64,000 nucleotides of DNA from Rutpela maculata (taxonomy: Eukaryota > Arthropoda > Insecta > Coleoptera > Cerambycidae). The stretch spans positions 27,416,234 to 27,480,233 of the forward strand of contig OW386293.2 of NCBI GenBank assembly GCA_936432065.2, written 5' to 3'. Below, one piece after another: positions 22,398 through 33,355 of the stretch. The notes beneath the pieces were generated by a model. The model made no database searches. It was not told where the DNA came from and worked only from the letters and a program-made list of their open reading frames with translations. The translations under genes were made by a program, and so were the position numbers. How positions within the stretch are numbered: position 1 is the stretch's first letter; every line of letters starts with the position of its first letter.

Positions 22398-23019
22398 AAA
22401 CATTCATTCATTATTTACAAGCCTATTCTTGATTTATTTTTACAATTAATTATTTTTTATTTATTTGCTTTTATCATGATTAGAGAATATTATTTAGGTA
22501 TTATGCAAATCACAACTTACACACTTTTTATTTATTATGAAAATACCTACTTTCTGTATATTGTTGCCCTAATCTGGGCACGCTAATATACTAGTCAGGT
22601 AAATACTTTAAAACACTCATTATTGGAGAATCAATCAAAACAACTACTCTTCTAGCTAATACTGACGAAGTATTGAATTACATGATAGGATTCTTAGCAT
22701 TTTAAAGAAAAAAAATATTGAAAATACTTAAATCATTTATTCAAAATTAATCATTCACACTTTTTTATTTAATATGAAATTATCTACTTTCTGTATATTG
22801 GTGCATGAATCGGATCACGCTAATATACTACTTAGGAAAAGACTTCAAAACACTCATTATTGGAAAACCAATCAAAACAACTACTCTTCTAGCTAATACT
22901 GACGAAGTATTGAATTACATGATAGGATTCCTGGCATTTTAAGGCAAAAAAATATATTGAAAATACTTTAATTATTTACTGAAATTCAGTCATTCACAAC
23001 AATTATTGAACCATACATT

Positions 23020-23086
23020 CTATTTCAACTCTAGAAAAGTTGTACAAGTTTTTTCGAACTCGTTAGTTCTCATCAGTAGAGTATAG
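23020..23086 (-). ncRNA. Hammerhead ribozyme (type I), 689-bp family, copy 2
   Basis: This copy is base-for-base identical to copy 1 and exactly 689 bp away, with the predicted cut between 23034 and 23033. Cleavage at both sites of one minus-strand transcript would release a single 689-nt RNA with 5'-OH and cyclic phosphate ends that could be ligated into a circle. Confidence 0.82.
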
Positions 23087-24103
23087 AAACATTCATTCAT
23101 TATTTACAAGCCTATTCTTGATTTATTTTTACAATTAATTATTTTTTATTTATTTGCTTTTATCACGATTAGAGAATATTATTTAGGTATTATGCAAATC
23201 ACAACTTACACAATTTTTATTTATTATGAAAATACCTACTTTCTGTATATTGTTGCCCTAATCTGGGCACGCTAATATACTAGTCAGGTAAATACTTTAA
23301 AACACTCATTATTGGAGAATCAATCAAAACAACTTATGCTTCTAGCTAATACTGACGAAGTATTGAATTACATGATAGGATTCTTAGCATTTTAAAGAAA
23401 AAAAAATATTGAAAATACTTAAATCATTTATTCAAAATTAATCATTCACACTTTTTTATTTAATATGAAATTATCTACTTTCTGTATATTGGTGCATGAA
23501 TCGGATCACGCTAATATACTACTTAAGAAAAGACTTCAAAACACTCATTATTGGAAAACCAATCAAAACAACTACTCTTCTAGCTAATACTGACGAAGTA
23601 TTGAATTACATGATGGGGTTCCTGGCATTTTAAGGCAAAAAAATATATTGAAAATACTTTGAGAAAATATAAGATATGGGGACATATTCAATTACTTGTC
23701 ATCATTCGGCCATGTTCAGAAGATGTTTTCTTTATAATGCTATTCAACTATATAACTTTTGCCTGACGATCTTAAAAGTTTTAATATGAATAAATTCAAG
23801 TTTAAATTCAAAAGTTTACTATTAAGCAAGCAGTAATATGATGTCTAATCTAGTTATTCCTCTGAGTATCATGTATAATGTAGGATGTTTCAGTATTATG
23901 TATTGGTATTATTGTATTAAAAAACACTTTAAGCCTTGTTTTAGACATTTGTTATGTTTTTTTGGGCCTTTTAGTGGTTAAGTATGAATATATATAGCTA
24001 GACTTCGCCACTAGATTGCCTTCTATAATTTTTTTTTCTTATTTTTTATAATCTGTAATATTCAATGATACAATACAGTCGATTATTATTATTATTATTT
24101 ATA

Positions 24104-25947
24104 GTCCAGTAGGTAAAGTAAAAAATACATCAGAAGCTCGCAAAAAATGTTATCTGAGATTTTCCTTCAGTAACTGATAGTGGAAACACTAATACATCAC
24201 AAAAATCGGTTCTGGGGGTGTCACGCAACTCCCCAAAAAACCACCCATTCGGTGAAAAAAGCCTTATTTTACTGATAACTCGTTAACCGTTGAAGATATA
24301 GACAAATTGTTCATTATAAAAAGAAAGCTTGGCTAATTGTCTAAAAAAAAGTCCTTCTGTATTTTTTTTGTATATGTCATAGTTTTCGAGAAAATCGATA
24401 TTGAAAATATAAGAAATATTGAATTTTTAGAAAATGCGTTATATAATCGTTAATATATTCATCAATTGTCGACATATCTAAGAAAATAAGTAAGAAAATG
24501 AAAGATATTTTTATAACCTTCAATTTTTCACCATAGAAAATTATAAAAGTAACTAGATTTCTAGGGTTTTTAAGGTCGTGTTAGTAAAAATTGATTTTTT
24601 CCCGATTTTTTTGAATATATACTTGCCAATTGTTAACATATTATAAAAAATAGAATCAGATATGAAATACATTCATTTAATAACTTTATCTTGTAACCAT
24701 AAAAAATAATAAAAGTCCCTATATGTTTTGTAATTTGGAGATTGTGTAAGTAAAAATTTTTTTTCAAATTTTTTTAAGTAGATCTTTGCCAATTGTTGAC
24801 ATGTTATGGAAAAAGAAGCAAATGAAAGATTTAATAACTTTATATCATAAAAAAATTATAAGTCACTACATTTTTACTAATTTTGAGATTATGTCAAAAG
24901 TAACAAAATGAAACACTTTAGTAAAGAGTTTTGATCTGAGTGTATTTACAAATTTTAAAAAAATATATTTTACAATAGGATTTTTTTTTTTTCAGTATAA
25001 TACAGTATAATTTTAAATGGTATGATCATGTAATATGAAGTCTTACCTTTATTTTTAGACCGGGTACATTCAAAAATATTAAATACAAGGACGCTAGATT
25101 AATTTAAAAATATATTTTTTTATGCAATTTTTTTAACTATTAAATGATTAGAAACAATAGTTATATGATATAAACTCAATAAAAAATTTTTGAGCTAAAT
25201 TTTCAAGATGTTTGGGTCTTTTAAAATTTTTATGAAGCAATAAAAAATTGGCCAAAATTTGGCTAAATTCAACATGCTGGTAAATTTGTAAATGTGAATA
25301 TTTTTATTCCTAACTTTTTCTGCATTGAAGTACTGCCTTGAACTAAAATATAATGCATTTATAACCTATATTAAAGTCAGTTATTTTTTATGGGCCTGTG
25401 AATAGTTAGAGACGCAAAAAATTAAGAGATAACTATATTATATTATTTTTATATACTAATAAATATCAATAGCCATCAAAAATGGCAACACAAGAGAGTA
25501 TTTTATATCCCCTTTAAAACCCATTTTGATTTTTCTTCCTAGCTTGTATGGTTTTCGAGCAATTCAATTTTTTCTATAGGCCACGCGCAAAAAATTCAAA
25601 TAAACGAAAATTTGCGCGCATTAAAAATACAAATTTTTGAATTATTTTCAGTATCGATTTTCTCGAAAACCATGGCATATACAATAAAATTATAATAGGC
25701 CTTTTTTTTAGGAAATTAGTCAAGCTTTCTTTTTATAATGAGCAATTTTTTTATATCTTCAACGGTTAACGAGTTATCAGTAAATAAGGCTTTTTTCACC
25801 GAAGGGGCGGTTTTTTTGGGGTGGGTTGCGCGGCACCCCCAGAACGGATTTTTCTAGTTTTGTGATGTATAACCCCTCCACTAACAGTTACTGAAGGAAA
25901 ATCTCAGATAACATTTTTTGTGATGGAAATTTTTATAATTATTGGAC
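24104..25947. mobile_element. TA-flanked foldback element, 1.84 kb
   Basis: Ends GTCCA (24104) and TGGAC (to 25947) are flanked by TA. The arms are complementary over roughly 280 bp: TGTTATCTGAGATTTTCCTT near 24148 pairs with AAGGAAAATCTCAGATAACA near 25894, and AAAAAGAAAGCTTG near 24319 pairs with CAAGCTTTCTTTTT near 25720. The core has diverged ~150-bp repeats (CTTGCCAATTGTTAACAT near 24622 and again near 24787) and no gene. It landed in the ATT microsatellite tail of the preceding LINE. Confidence 0.75.
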
Positions 25948-26945
25948 TATTATTACTGATTTTGATACTGATTTTGATTTCACTTTAATAGTAAACTTCT
26001 GTATTCATATTGAGATCTTAGATATTATTTGTTTAGTTAACCCATAAAACTCGTTCAGGTATATTTACTGAAAATTTGAAACGAATGAACTATGCCTAAT
26101 TGACCATAAATCACCAGGGTTATTTACAAGCACCCGAAGGCTACTAAAAGGCAAAACCAGCGTCTTTAAAGTGCGCGGGCGGGGTAGTTGTCACAACCCG
26201 CACCCTGTCTCACCACAAACTGCCATCGACTAGTAAACAACTGCAATATTGAATTGAATCTTAGCCTTGCCATGGCCATCTATTATTCTGCAAACGGGAC
26301 ACCGCTTGTCACATCTGCACCTATTGTAGTGAAGATGTTTCTATAATACTGTAACTTCTTTATGTGCACCAAACAAATTGTTGCCGACGTGCCTTCACAT
26401 TGTTGGCTATTCCAAATTTTCTATTTTAGTGCTGCACGTTTGGGTTAAAATAAAAACTGAAACTGAATGTATTTTCTAGGAATAAATGTATTGTAGCGTC
26501 AATCAGGTGCGACAAAATTCCGCTTTGTTAGAACAATGAGGTCCTATGGGAAATTTGAGTTCTGTAAATGTGATGCATGTGTCAAAAGTAAGCTATAGCT
26601 TTATTAGGACAATAGAACGTGCAGTTGTACAGAGTGTCTGATCATAAATTGCCACCCTTCATTTTCACTCAAATTTAAAGGAGATTGTGATAAACTAGAT
26701 ATACAGGGTGTAACTTAAGTATGTTAAATATTTCAAGTTGGCTAATTTTAAGAGAAAAAGTTCGTATAAACAGGTGCCCATAAAATTTTTCGTTTTGTAG
26801 GTACACAGGTATAGAGTGTCGAAATTTCCAAAAAAATGTCGAATTTCTCTTATATTGTCATTATTAGTGTACTATTTACAACAAACCACCGAATTTTTAA
26901 CAACTTATAGAGATGATAAGAGAATCCCAGCAAATATAGATAACA
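25948..26945. other. No gene recognised
   Basis: This is AT-rich flank, with a short GC-richer patch at about 26140-26230 (GTGCGCGGGCGGGG) of unknown origin. No supportable frame or repeat. Confidence 0.35.
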
Positions 26946-27217
26946 CAGGTCTACACAAAAAAAAACAAAAAAAATATGCTCCAAGGACTAAACCTATTTT
27001 TGTGTGCTGAATCCGAATTTTCGATTTATAAAATTTTCTACCGAGTAGATTTCGAGTAAATTGTCAAAAAAACCGTATTTTGATGATAAAAACCGGGATT
27101 TACTCGAAATCAACGCGGTAAAAAAAATTTAAATTGAAAATTCGGATTCAGCATACAAAAATACTTAAGGCATGATAGGTTTAGTCCTTGGAACAGAATT
27201 TTTTTTGTAGACTTGTG
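26946..27217. repeat. Foldback repeat, ~270 bp
   Basis: CCAAGGACTAAACCTATTTT near 26981 pairs with ATAGGTTTAGTCCTTGG near 27175, and TGCTGAATCCGAATTTTC near 27005 pairs with GAAAATTCGGATTCAGCA near 27137. A third copy of the arm tip (CCAAGGACTAAACCTATTAT) follows at about 27246. Non-coding. Confidence 0.65.
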
Positions 27218-27987
27218 CACAGGTCTATAAAAAAAAATTCTGTTCCAAGGACTAAACCTATTATGCCTATTATGTGTAATGAAAGTTATAATTATTTTGC
27301 CATTGCCTTAACAGATGGTGGCATACTGCTATACGGAGACTGCATCTATAGTTAAAGAAGGATAGACGCAGCGAATATCGAACGTACACTCAAAGAAATA
27401 GTATGGGTAAATTCAACAAAAAATAAATGGTTAACTAACAATATCGTTAATTTTGTTAAACTAAATTATATTGATGGTAAGTTTAAACAAAAGGTGATTG
27501 TTATTTTAATTAATAAAAAGTTGTCGTACAACAAAACAAACATTAACTTAAAAAATAGATAAGACTATTATTTTTTTCGCCTGACTATTATTTTGTTGAA
27601 TTCTGTCAAACTAAACTAGATAATAGTATATTTTATTTTTAACTATTGTCGAATTGTAATTGTAAACCCAGTAGCAATTTGCTCTACTATTATAGTTGAC
27701 AGATAAACCAATATTATTGTAGAGTTAACCCGCAGTTCTGTTTATATAAATATAACATCGTTCTGCCATCCACTTTGATGAATTAAGACGTCGCATCAGC
27801 GCTTTTGTTTGCAAATAGTATGGGTTAAATCTTTTAAAAAAATAGTATATATATTGTTCATTTTGTTAAATTGAAGTATATTTAATAGTATTTTTAAACA
27901 AAAGGTGATTGTCACACAACAAAATAAACATTAACTGAAAAAATAGGTGCATAAGACTAAAATTTATTCATCTTACTAATAATTTGT

Positions 27988-29687
27988 CAGGAATAGAAGC
28001 TTTAGATCAGGCTATGGAAAAATTAAACACATGGACACAAAATAACGGACTCAATATCAATGAAAATAAAACTAAAGTGTGTGTATTTACTAAAAAACAT
28101 GAGTTAATTCCATTTGAAACAAAATTGAGTAACAAAACTTACGAAACCAAGGAATCTATTCGTTTTCTAGGCGTCACTCTTGATAAAAAACTTCTATGGA
28201 AACAGCATATTTTAACTATAATAGAAAAAGTAGAAAAAATATTTAATATATTGAAAATAGTTACTCATACAACTTGGGGAGCAGATCCAAGTATCAGCCT
28301 TCTGATTTATAAATCGTATATTAGGACAATTATAGATTATGGCTCAATTTTTTACGATCAAGCAGCTAAATGTCATTTGGACAAACTGAATAGGATGCAG
28401 CTAAAATGTTTAAGACTCTGTTTAGGATTACTTAGAAGCACCCCTACCACTAATATACTAGCGGAAAGTTCAGAACTTCCCTTAAAATATAGAAGGAAAA
28501 TATTATGTACGAGATACGTCATTAAGTTATTCGAAAAAGAAAGTTTGATCATAAACAAAATTCACTCATTCTTTTTAATGGATTTAACACATCTCTATTG
28601 GTCAAATAAAAAATCTCTTCTGTTAATAAGCTGTTATCACGAAATACTAAAAACATCTGAAAATATATACACAAGTAATACGATTCCCCTATATAGGACA
28701 CATTTAAATCTTCCAGAAGAAGTAGATATTAAATATTTTAGAAACTATGAAACATATCCCTCAAAAATTAGAAATTCTATATTCAATTATGATGTAACAG
28801 CTACAGCTCCAAACGCTTATCAGATATATACTGATGGATCAAAATCAGACAATGGTACCGGATGTGCATTCTATGACCCACAACTCAAAACTAATAGTAC
28901 ACTGAAATTACCAAATGATTTTAGTATTTACAACGCTGAATTGGTGGCAATATTGGAGTCTCTCAATTATATAAAAAATATAAACACACACGAAAATTTT
29001 ATAATACTCACAGACAGCAAAAGTGCTGTAGATAAAATTAAAAATATCATGAAAAACTCCACGAAAATTAATTATATATTATGCGAAATCATAAATACTA
29101 TAAACTCACTACAAGGTAATAAAAAACATATCACATTAGCATGGATTAAGGGTCACTGCGGAATAGAGAATAATGAAATTGTGGATAAATTAGCGAAAAA
29201 TTCTATTAACAATGTAGAATACAGTGGACTTTACCGAATTCCATCTGAAGATATCTTGAGCAAGTTAATTAAACAAATCAGGATAGAATGGAGTAGTGAA
29301 TATAGTAATGAACAAAAAGGAATGTATTATAAAAGTATAAATGAAAGCATTAACAAAAAACCGTGGTTTAGTTCATTTCGAACTACAAACAAAAATTTTG
29401 TTAAGACAATATGTAGACTTCGAAACAATCATGGAAGATTTCCATATCATTTAAATAAAATAGGAATTATTGATAATCCTCATTGTTTTTGCGGAGAAGT
29501 AGGCACATTACAACATTTAATATTAGAATGTCATCAAAAGAGAAATTCAATAAATATTTTACTCGATTTGTTGTACGAAATGAATATAAACAAGCCTTTT
29601 AATCTAAAAAATTTACTAACGCTAAACAATGAAAAGGTTTTATTATGTATCTACAATTATATTAGGGTTGAAAAAATTGATATATAA
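27988..29687 (+). CDS. LINE ORF2 C-terminal part with intact RNase H domain (partial)
   Basis: One frame stays open for 566 codons from the insertion edge to TAA at 29685. The N-terminal part (RFLGVTLDKKLLWKQHI; LIYKSYIRTIIDYGSIFYD) is the reverse-transcriptase thumb region that follows the YADD box. A type-I RNase H domain follows: TDGSK (D at codon 284, counting from 27984), NAELVAILES (E319), LTDSKSA (D344) and NNEIVDKLAK (D401), so all four acidic catalytic residues are present. A C-terminal zinc-binding-like motif CFCG...LQHLILEC closes the protein. RNase H after RT points to the I/R1/LOA group. In vivo it would degrade RNA in RNA-DNA hybrids during retrotransposition. The real start lies in the deleted 5' part, so this fragment has no proper start codon. 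Confidence 0.85.
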
Positions 29688-30343
29688 GGAAATTAACAAG
29701 CACCATGTTTAGAATAGAAGTTAATCAACGAAATTTTGTAACATATTTATAATATGTGAAAAGTTTTAAATTAATTGTAAGTATCCTCTGATTTTTCCCT
29801 ATGTGGTTCCCCATTCTTTCCGTGGTCTAGTCAGTAACGTCTTAAGTCGTCATGAAGGACCCCTTGACGCACTCATATCTTTCCTCGTTAACTTCCTTAT
29901 AAAAAAAAGAAAAAAAAACAACAAAAAAACTAAAATGGAAAAAAAATATACAAAAAAAAAGTAGAATAAAATAAAAAAAAAAAACTATAAATCAATTCAA
30001 TAATAAGTACATGAAATATACATAAAAAAAAATGTATGTGTGTATGTATATGTATGTATGTATATATATGTATATATTAAAATATAAATAAGAAATAGTT
30101 AGGCAGACATATTTTTAGAATTAAATTATAATTTTGTATAATGGGTATGGGAAGTAGTCATATTAAATTTAATCCACAGTTGAGTATAAGTTAAAAAAAA
30201 AAATGATAATAATAATAACTTACAAAATTAACCAGCCTGAGGTGTCATAATGATTACCAAGTACAACACATCAACTTCCACGTGGCGCTGAGCTAATGAT
30301 TTATTAATAAATCAAAGCCAATATTGCGAATACTACTACTACT
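27988..30343 (+). mobile_element. 5'-truncated LINE insertion with 13-bp target duplications
   Basis: ACTAATAATTTGT stands immediately before (27975-27987) and after (30344-30356) this segment, a clean 13-bp target-site duplication. The insert starts inside ORF2, just past the reverse transcriptase active-site region, and ends with an A-rich, TATG-rich 3' region and a short (ACT)n tail. This is classic target-primed insertion with 5' truncation. The low-complexity stretch 29900-30110 belongs to its 3' untranslated region. Confidence 0.9.
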
Positions 30344-31016
30344 ACTAATAATTTGTTGAATTTTGTCAAATGAAACTAGATAAATTGTAGACTTTATTTT
30401 TAAGTATTATCGAATTGTAATTCTAACCCAGTATTAGTTCGCTGTGTTATTGTACTTTGTAGACAAACCAATATTATTGTTGTCTTCTAGAAGTTCTAAA
30501 AGAGAATTACCATAAAATTTGCTTGCTTACCACGTAGTCTATTACAGAAATTATTCCTAGATGACGCCACATACAAATCACTGACAATAATCAATCATGC
30601 ATTATCTTATACTCTTATGAATATGTAGAAAATTAATAACATCATTGCAATGTTCAAATTCTCTCAGGGATCATCGATATATTTGGATGGATCTTATAAA
30701 CGATCTCTAATCTTTGGTTTGGGTGGTCTGACGTCTCAATACTGAATACTTAAAAATTAGTTGGTGAACAAAAAACGAAGTCGTTGTACTATTTAATTGT
30801 AGACCAAATTGAAAATGGTTAGTGAACATAAAAAAATGTCATTGTACTATTTAATTTGTTGTTCTACAAGAAGAGATGATTATTAAACTACTATTTGTTT
30901 ACGAAAACAAAGTTGTTGTATGACTATTCTTTTCTGATCGATTTAACTATGAAACTAGATAGGCGCGATTTCATATGCTCTTTTTGGTTGAATTCACCTA
31001 TCATTTTCTTTGAGTG

Positions 31017-31639
31017 TATACCCTATATAATATAAAATACTATTTTAGAAAATTGTAGGAATATAATTTATGCATTTTCGTAGACATGAAAGATATTGGC
31101 GCAATAATAGTAATAACAATAATAATATCTATTTATTACAAAAATTTACATTTCAATTTATAGTATAGTAGAAAGAAAATGTGTTTTTTAGAATGTAATT
31201 TTAATAAAATGTTTTAGCCAATACATTTGTATTAGTACGGCAGCGCGATGTCGGTATGCTTCTTAGTGTTACAAGCAAACGGCGAATGGTTTTTGACTTA
31301 ATAAAGTTCTCTTAACACAAATTTGTTTAATGAACTCTTAAAAAAATGTTATCGATTGATCCTGTGACGTAATTGGAAGTGGGGCGGTTGTCACTGTATA
31401 AGCGTGATATAAGCTCTTTCAATAGTTTTGCATATATCGAGATGTATGGGAGTAAATTTGACTACATTAGTAACAAATGTATGGTACATAGATGCGTAGT
31501 CATAATAAAAAAATATACTGCGTGTCCACGGCTAGACTTAAGCATACTTTTTACTTTTGGTTTTTTGATAAAAAGTAAATCTTCATAAAAACTACTGATT
31601 ATTATTAAATGTCCTTAACAATTCTCAACATTATGCAGG
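31017..31639. other. No gene recognised
   Basis: AT-rich flank with a short AAT-rich microsatellite near 31100-31130. Nothing else is supportable. Confidence 0.35.
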
Positions 31640-32465
31640 CTATCTAAAGCCCACCCCAACCATCTTCTAGGCAGAAATCTATGCTATCGATTAATGTGCC
31701 CAGGAATGCCTAAATAGAGGCACTCGAAGGGCAAAGATCTATATACTTTCAGATAGCCAAGCAGCATTAAAGGCTCTCAGGTCCTATACCTTTGAGTCAA
31801 GAATTGCCCGGGAATGCAGACAATCACTGAAGCAACTGGCAAAAACAACAAGGTCACCTTGATGTGGTAGCCAGTGCATGAGGGAATAAAAAGCAACGAA
31901 TTGGCTGATAGCCTCGCAAGAAAAGGGGCTGAAGCCCCATTTGTTGGACCCGAACCGTTCTGTGGCTTATCTAAGAGACACAACGAGAGGTTCTAAAATG
32001 GGAACAGGAACAAAAGAAGTTCTATTGGAGGAATGCTCCAGGTCAAATGCAAACGAAAAGGTTTATAACCTATCAACAAAAAATGCCACAAGGCTTCGAA
32101 TTTGAAAAGTCCGACCTAGGGATGATCACGGGTCTTCTAACTAGTCACTGCCCCTTGAGATATCATCTCAAGAAGATGGGCATAGCAAAAGATGCTGTGA
32201 AGCTGCAACTGAGACTGCGGGACATATACTTTGTGAATGCAAGGTACTAGTCCGCATTAGGCTAGGAACAGGCGGAATTATTTATATAATTAACGCCTAA
32301 GGACATAGGGAAATTAGCTCCCAGGAAAATCACAAGCTTTGCAAAGCCTTGAAATCCTGGGCAACAACTAGTTTTAGGTTAACTCACAAAAGACCTTTTA
32401 GGTCGAAGTGAAGAAAACCCAACTCAGGGCCAAGCGACCTCTTAAACAATCTACAATCTACAATC
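31640..32465 (+). pseudogene. LINE RNase H / C-terminal relic (R1/LOA-like)
   Basis: Frames switch, but the order of motifs is clear: a FQAE-like start near 31668, YTFSDSQAA-type (…LSDSQAALKALRS…) near 31740-31780, a broken HEGI-type box near 31872-31885 (VPGH..I..NE in family members), NELADSLARKGA near 31898-31935, and a C-terminal Cys/His remnant HILCECKVL near 32220-32250. This is the same family as the relics at 37.1-39.4 kb and 60.7-61.8 kb. A 3' region with CACAAAAGACCTTTTAGGTC (32386) also recurs alone at 35084. Several stops and a frameshift make it inactive. Confidence 0.65.
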
Positions 32466-32914
32466 TACTACAATCAAACTTTTTAATGAGAATATTTTTT
32501 TCTACAGGTATATTTATTGGGTATCCCAATAGTTGGAATATTTCTATTCTTTCAAGTATTATATCTGTCACCATTTTTTCTTCTGTCTTTAAAATTACCT
32601 CTGTGTTTTTTTTAGAGTTAATATATCAGTTTTTATTTTTATATTATTATATTTGAAGACCTAAGTGGATAAAGGTGTTATGTCGCATTAAAAAAAAAAA
32701 TACTTTATACAATTTTTGAACATCCCTGATATAGATTTAACACCCAATAAACGGTGAATTCTAAATTTGTAATATTTTATAGAAACTTTTTAATTATGAA
32801 TCGAATATAAAATAAATAAGTTCCAACTCAAAACCGTTTTGTTTAATTTGCTCAAAACCAAGGGTCGGAATTTTTTCAGCGTTAACAGAGTCGGACTTGA
32901 CTTGATATTTAATT

Positions 32915-33355
32915 ACTTCCACATCCAGTGGAAGTATAGTAACGCAAAAAAAAATATTGTTAAAGTAGGCTTAAAATGTCCTGAAAGATTGAGATTTTAA
33001 GTTTAAGCAAAAAAAATCTGTCAGTCTGTAACTTTTTTCTTGTGAGCACGATTACTCTGGAACCATTTAAGATATTGACTTGAAAATTGGTACACGTATG
33101 TATTTTAACGAGATCTGGAACAGATTATATTTTGATTTTATTCCGTTGAAGGATTGGGGGGTAAATGGGGGTAAATAGGTAAATCGAGCAAGTATGAGTA
33201 TAGTATATATAAGAGAAGCTAAGGTCTCAAGGCATTAGCCACTCTCATTATCACCCCCACCCATTACTGAAGAGGGAGAAAAAAATAAAATTGTGATTTA
33301 GTGTGTACAAGAATCAAAGGCCTCAATTTTTTTTTATTTATCCACCCCCACTACC
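32915..33355 (-). mobile_element. Helentron/DINE-1-like repeat, 3' fragment
   Basis: The 3' hairpin ACTTCCACATCCAGTGGAAG begins at 32915. The CTCTGGAACCATTTAAGATA block and the GTGATTTAGTGTGTACAAG block follow, and homology ends near CCACTACC at 33355. The 5' end is missing. It lies inside GAAGAC-TIR element A. Confidence 0.6.

Larger units (their letters stand above)
21822..23655 (-). repeat. 689-bp tandem repeat carrying a hammerhead ribozyme
   Basis: CACAACTTACACA recurs at 21822, 22511 and 23200, an exact 689-bp step, giving about 2.66 nearly identical copies. Each monomer contains two diverged ~250-bp halves that share TAATACTGACGAAGTATTGA, plus a ~190-bp spacer with a type-I hammerhead on the minus strand. 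The third copy stops before its spacer. Related fragments lie at 55825-55921, 58604-58825 and 63353-63720. The monomer has no long frame. The near-identity of copies indicates recent amplification. A retrozyme or a Penelope-type terminal repeat would fit, and neither can be proven here. Confidence 0.8.
20985..23920 (+). pseudogene. Broken LINE (CR1/Jockey-like reverse transcriptase)
   Basis: Reverse transcriptase blocks are readable in order: KIFEKILHCEIYEYF near 21130, LLPENQCGFRKGFSTATG near 21190, VLLDFSKVFDTINHNLL near 21265, LSGVPQGSILGPLFFIIY near 21430, and the catalytic box degraded to a stop followed by ADDTQLFF near 21530. The 194-bp MITE at 21597 and the 689-bp tandem array then intervene. 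The C-terminal piece NAIQLYNLLPDDLKSFNMNK resumes near 23740-23790, with a 3' region running to a (ATT)n tail at 24085-24100. The middle of the protein is missing. It once copied its RNA at nicked target DNA and is now inactive. Confidence 0.75.
27387..31016. mobile_element. TA-flanked TIR DNA element, interrupted by a LINE
   Basis: CACTCAAAGAAA at 27387 is mirrored by TTTCTTTGAGTG ending at 31016, with TA on both outer sides (27385-27386, 31017-31018). The next ~20 bp also match imperfectly (GGGTAAATTCAAC against GTTGAATTCACC). Internal sequence is AT-rich with diverged repeats (AAACAAAAGGTGATTGT near 27485 and 27897; TTGTTGAATT.TGTCAAA near 27592 and 30353). Without the LINE insertion it would be about 1.26 kb. 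No transposase is encoded, so it is non-autonomous. The TA duplication suggests Tc1/mariner-type mobilisation. Confidence 0.65.

Noticed and set aside
21822..23655. CRISPR-like array of regular repeats
   Set aside because: The period is 689 bp with nearly identical whole monomers and no short repeat/unique spacer pattern; the genome is eukaryotic.
27984..27989. TTG as a genuine start codon of the 567-codon frame
   Set aside because: It lies in the target-site duplication; the frame is a 5'-truncated LINE and simply happens to be open through the junction.
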